Assembly (NCBI RefSeq): GCF_016879755.1
Contig: NZ_WOFU01000003.1
Span: 496,001 to 560,000, forward strand
Source: Bacillus sp. B15-48
GTDB taxonomy: Bacteria > Bacillota > Bacilli > Bacillales > Cytobacillaceae
DNA length: 64,000 nt
Direction of reading: 5' to 3'
The notes under the pieces were generated by a model. That model saw only the letters and a list, made by a program, of their open reading frames with translations. It was not told the origin of the DNA and made no database searches. This document shows, in pieces, positions 1 to 8,830 of this stretch; the stretch's first letter is position 1; each line of letters begins with the position of its first letter. A program made the translations under genes and the position numbers.

Positions 1-1032
1 GGATAAGGTGCCCATTTTTCTTGATAGACTCAAATAGCCTAATCCCATTTCAACTAGTTGGATGATATGCGGGATTGCTTGTTGGGCGATTGATTCTCCC
101 ATCGGATCTTTTATGTCCGTTAGTTCTTCCAGTAGTTCGGTAAGCTCTAATTGATCGTATTCTGCGATATTTAAACCATTGATTCTACAGGCCAATACCT
201 TTGGATTTAGGCCTGAACCTTGGCAGGTTGAACATAAGAATCGAGTGGATACGGCTAAGACGTCATCTTCGGTTACTTCTTTTAGCTTTGAGATATCTCT
301 ATTAATATAGAGACGAGTAAAACTAGGCAATATCCCATCCCACTCATGTGGTTGAGGTCCGTTTTTTGTATGAAACGGTGCAAAGACTCTTTCACCTTCT
401 TTGGGACCATTTAATAGTAGCTGGAGTTCGTCTTCTGAGTAATCTTTTATTGGTTTATCCGGATCAAATAATCCACCGGTTATCATCCATCTACCTTGCC
501 AACCTGAAGGCGATAATGGCTTAAATTTCACTGCATACTCTCGAAGTGACTTGCTGCAATCAATCATTTTATCGAGGTCCGGCGCAATGACCTCCCCAAA
601 TCCACCACATTCTGGACATCTCCCAAAAGAACTTTGGCTCGAAAAGTCGTTGGCAGAACCGATTGATGGCTTTCCTATCCTTGAGAACAAAAGTCGAATC
701 AATGGATGGATATCCATATAGGTGCCTACGGTTGAGCGGGAATTACCCCCTATAGGTCTCTGTTCTACTACTACAACCGGGCTTAAATTTTGCATAAGAT
801 TGGCATTGGGCCTTTCGTACCTTGGCATTTGATTTCTAACATAGAGAGGATAGTTCAAAATCATTTGTCTTCTGCTTTCTGTTGCTAATGTATCAAAAAC
901 AACAGAGCTCTTTCCTGAACCTGAAAGACCAGTAAATACAATGATTTTTTCTTTTGGAATGATTAAATCTACATTTTTCAAATTATTTTCTTTAAGTCCT
1001 CTTAAAATGATTTTATCTTTTCTTTCTGACAT
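1..1032 (-). CDS. UvrA-family ABC ATPase, partial (C-terminus outside window)
   Basis: The frame is open from an ATG at 1032 down to the window edge (344 codons). It opens with an ABC-type Walker A region (FTGLSGSGKSSVVFD, about residues 38-52) of the kind that starts UvrA proteins. Two CxxC pairs (CPECGG and CSTCQG) follow, as in UvrA zinc modules. UvrA is the damage-recognition ATPase of nucleotide excision repair. Shorter paralogues also exist that are linked to drug resistance or have unknown roles, and the compressed spacing here looks more like a UvrA-like paralogue than housekeeping UvrA. The C-terminal half lies outside the window, so the subtype cannot be settled. Confidence 0.85.
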   Translation of the reverse strand, partial: MSERKDKIILRGLKENNLKNVDLIIPKEKIIVFTGLSGSGKSSVVFDTLATESRRQMILNYPLYVRNQMPRYERPNANLMQNLSPVVVVEQRPIGGNSRSTVGTYMDIHPLIRLLFSRIGKPSIGSANDFSSQSSFGRCPECGGFGEVIAPDLDKMIDCSKSLREYAVKFKPLSPSGWQGRWMITGGLFDPDKPIKDYSEDELQLLLNGPKEGERVFAPFHTKNGPQPHEWDGILPSFTRLYINRDISKLKEVTEDDVLAVSTRFLCSTCQGSGLNPKVLACRINGLNIAEYDQLELTELLEELTDIKDPMGESIAQQAIPHIIQLVEMGLGYLSLSRKMGTLS

Positions 1033-1481
1033 ATTATCACCGTTTCTGTTTTATCACCTTTGCTCCCTTAAGTTTGCTACAAGTCTAGCCAACCTTGATC
1101 GAAGGGATACCTTTCAAGCTCTCTGGAGAACAGTGACAGGCATGCCCCGAAATTGTACAGTTATTTTGATGAACTCTGTCTTATGGAAATTATTTATATC
1201 ATGCATCGAATTCCTTCATTAGACAAGGTGAAATACTGTTATCATTGTCTAACATTGAATAATTCTCCCACTTCCTCCATAATATGAAATAGAAGATAGG
1301 TTTCTAGTGTCGCTAAACACCTAACCAAATGTTTTCCTAATATAAAGTGAAACTTCAATCATTGGGGGTTTTCTTCATCCCCCACTTACAATTCTTATTG
1401 CTTTCGAATTCTTGAAGTAGGGGTCTTACAGCCAGTTAACCTGCGATAAACTCTTTGGATGGACCTTAGGAGGATTTAAAA
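1033..1481. other. Intergenic stretch, no gene recognised
   Basis: No convincing coding region was found between the UvrA-like gene and the YqaE-like gene. The only recognisable structure is the leader-like repeat at 1344-1450, described separately. Confidence 0.5.
1344..1450 (+). repeat. Structured leader-like repeat, copy 1 (upstream of YqaE-like gene)
   Basis: The segment starts AAGTGAAACTTC, carries a C-rich/G-rich hairpin (GGGGG...CCCCC) and ends with CTTGAAGTAGGGG then CCAGTTAACCTGCGATAAA. A second, longer copy with the same blocks in the same order is at 24493-24701. Each copy ends about 25-32 nt before the start codon of a membrane protein gene. It could be a mobile repeat or a shared 5' regulatory RNA; I do not recognise a known riboswitch class. 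Confidence 0.5.
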
Positions 1482-1667
1482 ATGTTATATTTTTTAGCTA
1501 TTGTATTACCTCCTGTCGCTGTATTGTTGGCAGGAAAGCCGATTCAAGCGCTTTTAAACTTTTTTCTCACGCTGTTGGGGTGGGTTCCCGGTATGATTCA
1601 CGCCGTCCTAGTCGTTCTCGATCACAAAGCAGACAAAAGAGCGAAAAAATACGGTCATCGCGGCTGA
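1482..1667 (+). CDS. YqaE/Pmp3 family small membrane protein
   Basis: This is a 61-residue protein with two hydrophobic segments (about residues 2-17 and 24-47), the PP turn after the first helix, and a charged tail. That is the layout of the Pmp3/YqaE family, small membrane proteins often linked to ion or stress tolerance. The start follows an AGGAGG ribosome binding site 8 nt upstream. It is preceded by a conserved structured repeat (1344-1450) and followed by an intrinsic terminator at 1755-1785, so it is probably monocistronic. Confidence 0.85.
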   Translation: MLYFLAIVLPPVAVLLAGKPIQALLNFFLTLLGWVPGMIHAVLVVLDHKADKRAKKYGHRG

Positions 1668-1754
1668 CATGGATTAAGGGGACAGGTCCCTCGACCCGTT
1701 TCTTCACTTAACTCATGGGACGCCGGGAAACTACGGCCCAAGAGTCCAAAAGAT

Positions 1755-1785
1755 AAAAGCTCAGAACCGTTCTGAGCTTTTTTTC
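1755..1785 (+). terminator. Intrinsic terminator downstream of YqaE-like gene
   Basis: Perfect 12-bp inverted repeat AAAAGCTCAGAA/TTCTGAGCTTTT with a 3-nt loop, followed by a T run. Confidence 0.85.
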
Positions 1786-2121
1786 TTGATTTATCCTCTC
1801 CGCACTTATTTGCTCTGTAGCAGAGTTCTCCCACTACCTACGACACCTTCGTTACACCCACACAACCACCCCCTTTCTCTTAATAGAGACAGGTCCCGCG
1901 TCCTAATTTGACTCATTTTCAATTTAGTAGATAAAAAAATCGCTCCGTTAACATTATCGAAAAATTATAATAAATGTTTAAAGTTACCTTCTGTTTTCAC
2001 CCTAATTCTCAGTTCAAAAAATTTACTTTCCAATCATCACTCCCTATACTTAAAAGGATAATCATTTGTATTTTTAAAAAAAAGTGATTAGACACAGGAA
2101 TACATATGGTAAGGAGGGACT
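1786..2121. other. Intergenic stretch without a gene
   Basis: No coding signal was seen. The region has fragments resembling the strain's short GGGACAGGTCCC-type palindromic repeats (about 1679-1690 and 1888-1900) and an AT-rich part that should carry the promoter of the downstream oxidoreductase gene. Confidence 0.4.
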
Positions 2122-2127
2122 TTGAAA

Positions 2128-3120
2128 ATGAAACTAAGTATTTTGGATCAAGCTCCTGTTACGAAGGGAAACAAGTCGGCAGATGCATTGAAAAAGGCAG
2201 AAGAATTGGCAATCTTAGGCGATGAATTAGGCTATCATCGAATGTGGATGGCTGAACATCACAGCACAAATGAATTTGTCAGTTCAGCTCCAGAAGTGAC
2301 GGCCGCGCACCTTGCTGCGAAAACGAAAACGATTCGAATTGGCACCGGCGGAGTCATGATGATGCATTATTCTCCGTTAAAATTAGCTGAGGTGTTTAAA
2401 ACATTAAGCGCCCTTTCGCCAGGTCGGATTGACTTTGGCGTTGGTCGAGCTCCAGGTGGGGACCAGCGTTCCATCTATGCTTTATCTGAAGGACGTCAAC
2501 CGCAAGTACATAATATGTATGAAAAATTCACGACCGCATTGCAGTTGATCAATGATGAAAAACCTGAGGATCCCCTCTATAACCAAACCATCGCAACACC
2601 CTCTCATGTCCAATTGCCAGAGGCATGGCTGTTGGGGTCGACTGGCAACAGCGCCATTCAAGCTGGACGTTTAGGGGTGGGCTATTCGTTTGCCCAGTTT
2701 TTCAATGGGGAAATGACGAAAGAGATTTTAGATGCATATAAAAAGCATTTCCAACCTACCGCTCTCATGGAGAAACCGGAAATCAATGTTTCATATATGG
2801 TCACAACAGCGGAGACAAAAGAAGAAGCAGAATTTGAAGCAGGACCACAAGATATTTGGCGTTTGCTGTTTACGAGAGGCAAGTTCGGGCCTGTGTTGAC
2901 ACCGGAAGAAGCTCGTGATTATCCACTAACAGAAATGGATCGAATGATCATTAAAGAAAACCGCAAAATTCATTTAGTCGGTGCTGTGAAAGGCATTGCA
3001 AACTTTTTACAAGAAGAACAAGCACATTATGGATATGATGAAGCGATGATTTGCAGCATTCCTCACTCACAAGAGAAACGCCTCGATGTTTATCGATTAT
3101 TGGCCCGGGAATTATTTTAA
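2128..3120 (+). CDS. LLM-class (luciferase-like) flavin-dependent oxidoreductase
   Basis: About 330 residues with the bacterial luciferase-like monooxygenase fold. The N-terminal region has the WMAEHHS motif typical of the family, followed by the TKTIRIGTGGVMM strand-helix and an internal GSTGNSAIQAGRLGVGYSFA stretch seen in MsnO8-type members. Such enzymes use reduced FMN to oxidise small molecules; the substrate cannot be predicted. The ATG at 2128 sits 10 nt after AGGAGG. A TTG at 2122 in frame is only 4 nt from it and is less likely. The gene is followed by its own terminator, so it stands alone. Confidence 0.88.
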   Translation: MKLSILDQAPVTKGNKSADALKKAEELAILGDELGYHRMWMAEHHSTNEFVSSAPEVTAAHLAAKTKTIRIGTGGVMMMHYSPLKLAEVFKTLSALSPGRIDFGVGRAPGGDQRSIYALSEGRQPQVHNMYEKFTTALQLINDEKPEDPLYNQTIATPSHVQLPEAWLLGSTGNSAIQAGRLGVGYSFAQFFNGEMTKEILDAYKKHFQPTALMEKPEINVSYMVTTAETKEEAEFEAGPQDIWRLLFTRGKFGPVLTPEEARDYPLTEMDRMIIKENRKIHLVGAVKGIANFLQEEQAHYGYDEAMICSIPHSQEKRLDVYRLLARELF

Positions 3121-3129
3121 TAGTACGGC

Positions 3130-3166
3130 AAAGCGCATTTGATCTTTCTCAAGTGCGCTTTTTTTG
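3130..3166 (+). terminator. Intrinsic terminator after LLM oxidoreductase
   Basis: Inverted repeat AAGCGCA...TGCGCTT with an interior TTTGA/TCAAG extension, followed by seven T residues. Confidence 0.85.
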
Positions 3167-3324
3167 TTAGTAACAATACGTAAAAGCTGGAGATATGTAA
3201 GTGTGGTATAGAATACTAAACTACATAATTGATTAAAGCTTCGCACAAAAAACAAATGCGTAATGATATACTTAATGCTTTTATATTAAAGTCCATTTTC
3301 ATGTCTGCCTGAACAAAGACATGA

Positions 3325-5136
3325 TTACTCTAGCTCTAGCTTACTAATCGTTTCATCATAAATTCTTTGTAGCTTTTCTAAAATCTTTTGTAGCTCCTTA
3401 TTATCATATAATGAGTGAAAAACGTCGATTAACATTGGTTCTTCTAATCCTTTAATGGAAATGGATTCTGAGTGAATGCGAGTGTATTTAGCCTCTAGTG
3501 AAAGCCCTTTTCTATTGAATTCAATTCCTTTTTCCTTCATCGTTTCCAACAACATCACACGTTTATCCGCTTCAATTGGACCAATTTCTAACGTGAAATA
3601 TAACGAGTCTGTGTCTGTGTTCATATTCATCCAAAATAAAAATGGACCATGATCCCACCACCATTTTTCTCTTGTTTCTCCTAATTTTTCTTTGTATGCA
3701 TCAAATAGCGGGATTTTAAAAGATAAATTTCGGGATGACACACGATAATGATTTTCAGGAATATTTTTAGATTCCATCCACTTTTTAAATGCCGTTTGAA
3801 CTTGCTTTCTCGTCTCATTTATTGAGGAACTATCCGCAGGGTCAGGTTGTTGTTCTTTTACCGGATTTTCATCCTTTAAAATGGCCGCCACTTGCTTTCT
3901 CAATAACGTAAATTCTGGACTATTATATAAATCAGAGATTGCCTGTGTGAGCTCGTCGATATCATCCCACTTATTAACGTCCATTTTTTGCGAATAAAAT
4001 CTTGTATAACGAGCTTTTTCTAATTTTGAACTCTGTTTAATCGAAATTCCTATCCTTTCTAATTGTTCAAGCAATGAAAGACGTCCCGCATATTCCATCG
4101 GTCCTACTTCAGCAATCAGACGCAAACGACGATCATTCGTTTGTTCGAACCAAACGATTAATCCTTTCCCTAGCCAATAACTTGGTTCTCTTAATGGGAT
4201 TCGGCTAATAGAATGCCATTCAGGCGGTAGTAAATTAGGGATAGTTGGATGAGCATTGTAAAGAACCTCTCCATTAAACTGTTGCTGGATGAACTTATCG
4301 AAGCTGTATGACAGGATATTTTGTCCATGTTTGAAAATGTAATTGATTGTGTCTTTATACTTCATCATGAATTCAAACTGATAACCTGATTCAAAATGCA
4401 ATGATTTATTGAGGATAGAAGTTTCCTCAAACAGTGCATCTATTGTCAATTTATGATTGCGGTATATTTCAATTGCCTGTAGGATTTGATCTTGATTTTG
4501 ATGGAATTTCTCTTTTAAAATGTGGTCGTAGTCTTCAATAAATTTATAAACGTTATCGCTTAATTGATCCTGATACAGCATAAGAATAGTATGTAAAATC
4601 GATTCAATCCGCTCATAAGTAAGGATCAAGTATTGTTGATTAGAAGGGTTTTCCCCATCCAATGTTAAGTAAATTGGAATGATAGTAAAATCTTTAAATG
4701 TATGTTGGATAAAATCTAAATAATCGTCCAACTGGTTTTTAGATTCTGTAGAATAAAACTTATTTTCTATTAAAATGGCAAATTTCAATTGTTGATTAAC
4801 TATAAGCAAATCGATAAAGCGATTGTTATTTGTTTTCACTTCACGGTATACATAGCTATCCATCAATGAATGATTGAGGATTTCCGCAACGGTTTCAAAT
4901 TGAACATTACTACTGTTTTCTTCCACCAGGATAAGATGTTCAATCATTTTACGTAAAAAATAATCACGTAAATGATGGTTTTCTTTTGGATTCATCAGCC
5001 AAGCCAAAATATTTGAATGACGAATTTCATGGTTCTCTAATTTTAAGATTTTTAATGTATTAAACGAATTCACTTGCTGGTTCAGTTGCTGAAAGGTCGT
5101 ATCATTCTCTAAATCAAATAAATCTCTGATTTCCAT
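3325..5136 (-). CDS. PD-(D/E)XK nuclease family protein
   Basis: About 603 residues. The N-terminus carries the EIRHSNILAWLMNP block (near residue 38-51) characteristic of the PDDEXK_4 nuclease-like family. A nuclease core follows, with D110 (RFIDLLI) and ExK (ILIENKFYS, E125/K127). The C-terminal half appears to contain two related alpha/beta segments (around WLGKGLIVWFEQ and WWWDHGPFLFWMN) that may be substrate modules. The family is widespread in accessory regions and sometimes suspected of roles in defence or DNA processing, but no function is proven here. The ATG at 5136 has GGAGTG upstream; an extra TTG at 5139 is less likely. No partner defence genes are adjacent. Confidence 0.8.
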   Translation of the reverse strand: MEIRDLFDLENDTTFQQLNQQVNSFNTLKILKLENHEIRHSNILAWLMNPKENHHLRDYFLRKMIEHLILVEENSSNVQFETVAEILNHSLMDSYVYREVKTNNNRFIDLLIVNQQLKFAILIENKFYSTESKNQLDDYLDFIQHTFKDFTIIPIYLTLDGENPSNQQYLILTYERIESILHTILMLYQDQLSDNVYKFIEDYDHILKEKFHQNQDQILQAIEIYRNHKLTIDALFEETSILNKSLHFESGYQFEFMMKYKDTINYIFKHGQNILSYSFDKFIQQQFNGEVLYNAHPTIPNLLPPEWHSISRIPLREPSYWLGKGLIVWFEQTNDRRLRLIAEVGPMEYAGRLSLLEQLERIGISIKQSSKLEKARYTRFYSQKMDVNKWDDIDELTQAISDLYNSPEFTLLRKQVAAILKDENPVKEQQPDPADSSSINETRKQVQTAFKKWMESKNIPENHYRVSSRNLSFKIPLFDAYKEKLGETREKWWWDHGPFLFWMNMNTDTDSLYFTLEIGPIEADKRVMLLETMKEKGIEFNRKGLSLEAKYTRIHSESISIKGLEEPMLIDVFHSLYDNKELQKILEKLQRIYDETISKLELE

Positions 5137-5154
5137 CAATATTCACTCCAGTTG

Positions 5155-5195
5155 TTTAGGTAATAGGCGAGAACCCTCGTGACTTCAGTCATGAG
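5155..5195. repeat. Solo palindromic element end (41 nt, repeated at 23506)
   Basis: These 41 nt, including the hairpin CTCGTGACTTCAGTCATGAG, are identical to 23506-23546, the left end of the structured element at 23.5 kb. After them the sequence continues GTTGTTGAC, as at the right end of that element, so this looks like a solo or internally deleted copy. It interrupts an IS91 transposase fragment. Confidence 0.7.
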
Positions 5196-5321
5196 TTGTT
5201 GACTATTGAAATTTCTCGAATTGATTACAATGGGACGGATTTTAGCACCTTGTTTTCTTTTAAAAGCTTCCCAATGTTGGTGTTTATCGAAAAAATTTGT
5301 CGTAGAATAGTTAGTCTCCAT
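5196..5321 (-). pseudogene. IS91-family transposase N-terminal fragment
   Basis: The reading frame starting near 5321 encodes TNFFDKHQHWEAFKRKQG followed by KIRPIVI. That is the opening block of IS91-type transposases, just before their zinc-binding domain (usual pattern HWE-x-F-x4-G-x-KIRP-x-V). The zinc-binding and catalytic parts are missing. The frame runs straight into the 41-nt repeat at 5155-5195 and stops at 5136, so the tail of the apparent 87-codon frame is repeat-derived. I treat it as a truncated remnant, not a gene. Confidence 0.6.
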
Positions 5322-5390
5322 AAAGCGAAAATACCACAGCACGAATGACTGTGGTAGACCCAAAATTTTATCTTTCTTATCTTTTTTTAA

Positions 5391-5420
5391 AAAAAGCACC
5401 CAAATAATTGGATGCTTTTT
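5391..5420 (-). terminator. Intrinsic terminator downstream of doxX-like gene
   Basis: Read on the minus strand, AAAAAGCATCCAA and TTGGGTGCTTTTTT form a hairpin with a T tail directly after the DoxX stop codon at 5429. Confidence 0.8.
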
Positions 5421-5428
5421 ATTATGAA

Positions 5429-5839
5429 TTAAGCTGCTGATGTATGATTTTCGTCTTTTTTCCCCGTAATCACTGAACCAATTGCAAACATTTGACTTCC
5501 GTTAACGGCGATAAATAATGCCATTGCAAATAATACGATATCTAATTCATAGCCATTTAAAAAGCCCATAGCCAATTTAGCGGTGAAAATCGCTCCAAGC
5601 ATGATGACAGCTAATAACGCAGCTACAATTTTTGAACCTAAACCAACGATTAATAATAATCCGCCAACCAATTCAATCACAGCTACCGCGTACGCTAAGC
5701 CTCCTGGAAGTCCAATACTTTCAAACCACCCTACTATGTTTCCGATTCCTGAATTAAATTTATCAAAACCATGTAGGAAAAAGGTAATCCCTAATACAAC
5801 TCGTAAAATTAATGTACTCCAAGCTAATTTGTTATTCAT
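5429..5839 (-). CDS. DoxX family membrane protein
   Basis: 136 residues with four predicted membrane helices. The DoxX signature is clear: LILRVVLGITFFLHGFDKF at the N-terminus, then a GIGNIVGWFESIGLPGG loop and ELVGGLLLIVGLGSK. It lies 41 nt behind the extradiol dioxygenase gene, and a terminator follows, so the two form an operon. Dioxygenase plus DoxX pairs (catDE/mhqOP-like in Bacillus subtilis) are induced by catechols and quinones and protect against them. That makes aromatic or thiol stress protection the best guess. Confidence 0.88.
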   Translation of the reverse strand: MNNKLAWSTLILRVVLGITFFLHGFDKFNSGIGNIVGWFESIGLPGGLAYAVAVIELVGGLLLIVGLGSKIVAALLAVIMLGAIFTAKLAMGFLNGYELDIVLFAMALFIAVNGSQMFAIGSVITGKKDENHTSAA

Positions 5840-5880
5840 TCCTCATTACCTCCAAATTTTTTTATAAATAGTCTTCTTAA

Positions 5881-6660
5881 TCAACCAAATTGCCAAATAC
5901 TATGACTTAAACTTCCATATCGATAACTACGATGCAGCAAAGTTGCTTTTTGCTCATCGTCCGCTGCCCCCATTGCATAAAAAATCGGGATAAAATGCTC
6001 ATTGCCATATGGGGGAACTGCCAACTGGGCAGAAGGAGCAAGTGAGTCATAATTAAATAAAGACTCTGTATCCCAAGCTTTTAAATGTTTTTCCAGCCAC
6101 TCATCAAATTGCAATGCCCATGGAGTGATTTCCCCATTGTCGCGCCAATCCAATGCCCGGAGGTTATGAACCGTTCCCCCACTAGCAATAATCATGACAT
6201 CCTTTTTCCTAAGTTCTGATAGCGACTTCCCAATTTTATACTGCTCCTCAGGTGATAACCCTGGATTCACAGACATCGAAATGACAGGAATATCCGCATT
6301 CGGATAAAGCATTCTGAGTACAACCCAAGCTCCATGATCCAAGCCACGACTCGTTTCTGTTTGATAGGCAATTCCTTCGTTTGTGAATAAAGCTTTGATT
6401 TCTTCACTTACATTCTTACTTCCTATTGCAGGGTACTCGATTTGATACAGGGCATCTGGAAACCCACCGAAATCATAAATCGTAGAATATTGTTCGACTT
6501 CACTTACATTTTGAACCGGTGATTCCCAGTGGGCAGAAAACAGAACAATCGCTTTTGGTTTAGGAATATCTTGACCTAATTGCATTAAAAACTTCGTATA
6601 TGCATTCTCCTCAATTGCCAAAAGCGGAGCACCATGGGCAATAAAATAAGCTGGAATCAT
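5881..6660 (-). CDS. LigB/DODA-type extradiol ring-cleavage dioxygenase
   Basis: 259 residues of the class III extradiol dioxygenase family (4,5-DOPA dioxygenase-like). Candidate metal/catalytic histidines are visible at H9 (FIAHGAP), H44 (FSAHWES) and H109 (RGLDHGAWVVL), with a further His near the C-terminus (SLSHSIWQ). Known members cleave catecholic rings with Fe(II) or Zn(II). It is the first gene of an operon with doxX. It is transcribed divergently from a cupin-type XRE regulator across a 286-nt gap, but whether that regulator controls it is only inference. Confidence 0.87.
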   Translation of the reverse strand: MIPAYFIAHGAPLLAIEENAYTKFLMQLGQDIPKPKAIVLFSAHWESPVQNVSEVEQYSTIYDFGGFPDALYQIEYPAIGSKNVSEEIKALFTNEGIAYQTETSRGLDHGAWVVLRMLYPNADIPVISMSVNPGLSPEEQYKIGKSLSELRKKDVMIIASGGTVHNLRALDWRDNGEITPWALQFDEWLEKHLKAWDTESLFNYDSLAPSAQLAVPPYGNEHFIPIFYAMGAADDEQKATLLHRSYRYGSLSHSIWQFG

Positions 6661-6880
6661 CTATGAACAACCTCCCTTTCAATTGATTGTATTTTAAACT
6701 AGCTTTACCTTCCTTCAACAGGATGAACCGCTAACGAAAGACCTTTAGCTAAATTGTATTTACATAAGAATAAAAGATTCATATTGGGAAACCCAAGTAC
6801 AAAAATAAATACCTCTTGCAAGGTTATTTGTTTTCTAATATGAATATTTGTTATCTATAAAGTAACAAGATGTGTATAGA

Positions 6881-6908
6881 TTGTCAATGTTTTTTTTGCT
6901 AATATAGA
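6881..6908 (+). promoter_or_regulatory. Likely sigma-A promoter of the XRE-cupin regulator
   Basis: TTGTCA and TATAGA separated by 16 nt lie just upstream of the ribosome binding site and ATG at 6947. Confidence 0.5.
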
Positions 6909-6946
6909 TATATGTTTCTTATTTGAAAACATCTGAGGTGACTAAT

Positions 6947-7489
6947 ATGGATATTGGATCAAAGATTCGTGACATCCGTAAACGAAAAAAAATAACGATT
7001 GCCCAAATGTGCGATGCAACAGGGCTTTCAAAAGGATTCATCAGTAATGTTGAGAACAATAACACTTCCCCATCAATCAGCACTTTGCAAACAATTGCAA
7101 GTTTTTTAAAAGTTCCTTTGCCTTACTTATTGTTAGAAAAAAAACAACAAATGCAAGTTGTTAAGAATGATGCAAGAACAACAACTTCCTATAACGGTTT
7201 GACGGTTGAACATTTAGCTTCAAAAGAGGGGTTACATTTGAGAATCGTCGAATTCCCTCCAGGAGCTTCAATGGGAGAACCAAACGCCCATCAAGGGGTT
7301 GAAACCCACCTCGTACTTGAAGGCAAACTTCTCGCAGAGCAAGGAGAAGATCATTACATTGTCGAAAAAGGAGATTCTTTCAGCTGGAATGCATGTGTTC
7401 CACACTATGTGAAAAATATTGGCGACGGAAAAGCCGTTGTGTTAATTGCTGTATATTCCGATACGGAATTAAAGGACATTTTGGGGTGA
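6947..7489 (+). CDS. XRE-family regulator with C-terminal cupin domain
   Basis: 180 residues. The N-terminal helix-turn-helix is clear (ITIAQMCDATGLSKGFISNVENN, then SPSISTLQTIASFL). A small beta-barrel cupin follows (PNAHQGVETHLVLEGKLLAEQG ... VEKGDSFSWNACVPHYV), with histidines placed for ligand or metal binding. Such proteins sense a small molecule through the cupin and regulate neighbouring genes. The ATG at 6947 has GAGGTG 6 nt upstream; an in-frame TTG at 6923 lacks a site. It is convergent with a flavoprotein gene and divergent from the dioxygenase operon. Confidence 0.87.
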   Translation: MDIGSKIRDIRKRKKITIAQMCDATGLSKGFISNVENNNTSPSISTLQTIASFLKVPLPYLLLEKKQQMQVVKNDARTTTSYNGLTVEHLASKEGLHLRIVEFPPGASMGEPNAHQGVETHLVLEGKLLAEQGEDHYIVEKGDSFSWNACVPHYVKNIGDGKAVVLIAVYSDTELKDILG

Positions 7490-7575
7490 AGTGAAGCCTT
7501 TTAAAAGAGAACACCGGACGGTTCAAGTATTTCCAAGAGAAACGCAGGAACCGTCTCAGTATGTAATCGTTCACT

Positions 7576-8751
7576 TTATAAATAATTCACGATTCGTTCG
7601 GCCGCTTGTCTTGCGCCAGAAATATTTCTTGCAATTGGACCCATTTCAAGCTCTGCTAAAGCACCAACCACATATAAATCAGGCCCCCATTGTAAAGCTT
7701 TCGATACAATAGGATACCCGCACTCCGCACAAGGCAATTCCATTTTTTCAATCATCGGCTTGATCCAATCACTTCCTGGAAGGCTTGGCAAGAATCCGGT
7801 AGCTAGAAGAACGGTACCCGTTTTTACAATCATTTTGTCATCCTTATCATAAAGATAAACACGGCCATTTTTTTCTTCGCCGCGAACGACCTCTCCCTCT
7901 TCAACAGCAAGGGATTTACGTTTGACTCTGTTTAATACCTTTATATAGAGGTCATGGGGAATGGATCCCCTATTTCTGGCGTTTATAATAGCTTCCCTTC
8001 GATTTACATAATTTCCTTCTTTATGGAATGCGGTCTGCCGTTTTGGACCTAACCAGCCTGGATCGCTATCAAAATCATGGATTCTAAATGAATGCCGTTT
8101 TAACAATGTGACTTGACTCGGATACAGTTCACTCAACTTAAGAACCGCATGAATAGACGAGATTCCTCCCCCGACAATGGTAATAGGAAGCTCCAGTGAA
8201 TCAAAATCGGGCATCGTTTTATCAAAAATATGATAAACTCGGGTTGGTGATTTCCTGTCGAGATCCATTGCCCAATCCGGCATATTAAGCTGTTCCCCAA
8301 TTCCTATAGCCAAAACGAGTTTTTTGCCTCGTATTTCACGGCCGTTTTCCAATTGGAGCTGCCATCCATCCTTTATTTTAAATGCCTTCTGGACATGTCC
8401 ATGAACCCAAGAGCTTTTTAACGATAGATCATTTACAAGATGCTCACAATGATCATTAAACAGTTCTAGAGATGGCCGCTTATATTTACCGTAAAAGGCG
8501 GTACTTTCCTTATAGTAGCCCTTTTTTACAAATGAATGGAGACTAAATGGAGCAACATCAATATGATGAACAGCGGGAGAACGTAAGTATGGCATCGAGA
8601 TGATCTTCGTATTTCTCTTCCAATTTGCTAATGGTTCATGATTACGGTCTATGATGGCTAGTTTATCCACCTTTGTTTTCCCAGTTTTCAGCAAAAAGAC
8701 AGCTAGGGTTACTCCTTGAATCCCTCCGCCAATAATCACCCACTCATACAA
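7576..8751 (-). CDS. FAD/NAD(P)-binding oxidoreductase
   Basis: 391 residues with two dinucleotide-binding motifs: an N-terminal GGGIQG (VIIGGGIQGVTLAVFL) for FAD and a central GGGISS (ITIVGGGISSIHAVL) likely for NAD(P)H. It resembles flavin monooxygenase/lysine-hydroxylase-like enzymes. The C-terminal LLATGFLPSLPGS block matches the usual ATG motif of these folds. The exact substrate is unknown. It lies third in a row behind rpsN2 and a small unknown gene, downstream of a Zur-type operator (9685-9705), so it may belong to the zinc-starvation response. Confidence 0.8.
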   Translation of the reverse strand: MYEWVIIGGGIQGVTLAVFLLKTGKTKVDKLAIIDRNHEPLANWKRNTKIISMPYLRSPAVHHIDVAPFSLHSFVKKGYYKESTAFYGKYKRPSLELFNDHCEHLVNDLSLKSSWVHGHVQKAFKIKDGWQLQLENGREIRGKKLVLAIGIGEQLNMPDWAMDLDRKSPTRVYHIFDKTMPDFDSLELPITIVGGGISSIHAVLKLSELYPSQVTLLKRHSFRIHDFDSDPGWLGPKRQTAFHKEGNYVNRREAIINARNRGSIPHDLYIKVLNRVKRKSLAVEEGEVVRGEEKNGRVYLYDKDDKMIVKTGTVLLATGFLPSLPGSDWIKPMIEKMELPCAECGYPIVSKALQWGPDLYVVGALAELEMGPIARNISGARQAAERIVNYL

Positions 8752-8830
8752 CTAAAAACACCACCTGTAAATCTTGTTCGTTCCCATTTATTCTTTTGAT
8801 TAAACCTTTTTCTTCCCGATCCCCGACAGG

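Noticed and set aside
941-1222. 93-codon plus-strand frame at the start
   Set aside because: Overlaps the UvrA-like gene on the opposite strand and has no ribosome binding site.
5136-5399. 87-codon frame as a real gene
   Set aside because: Its start overlaps the terminator of the DoxX gene, the middle is a truncated IS91 transposase and the end is a mobile repeat.
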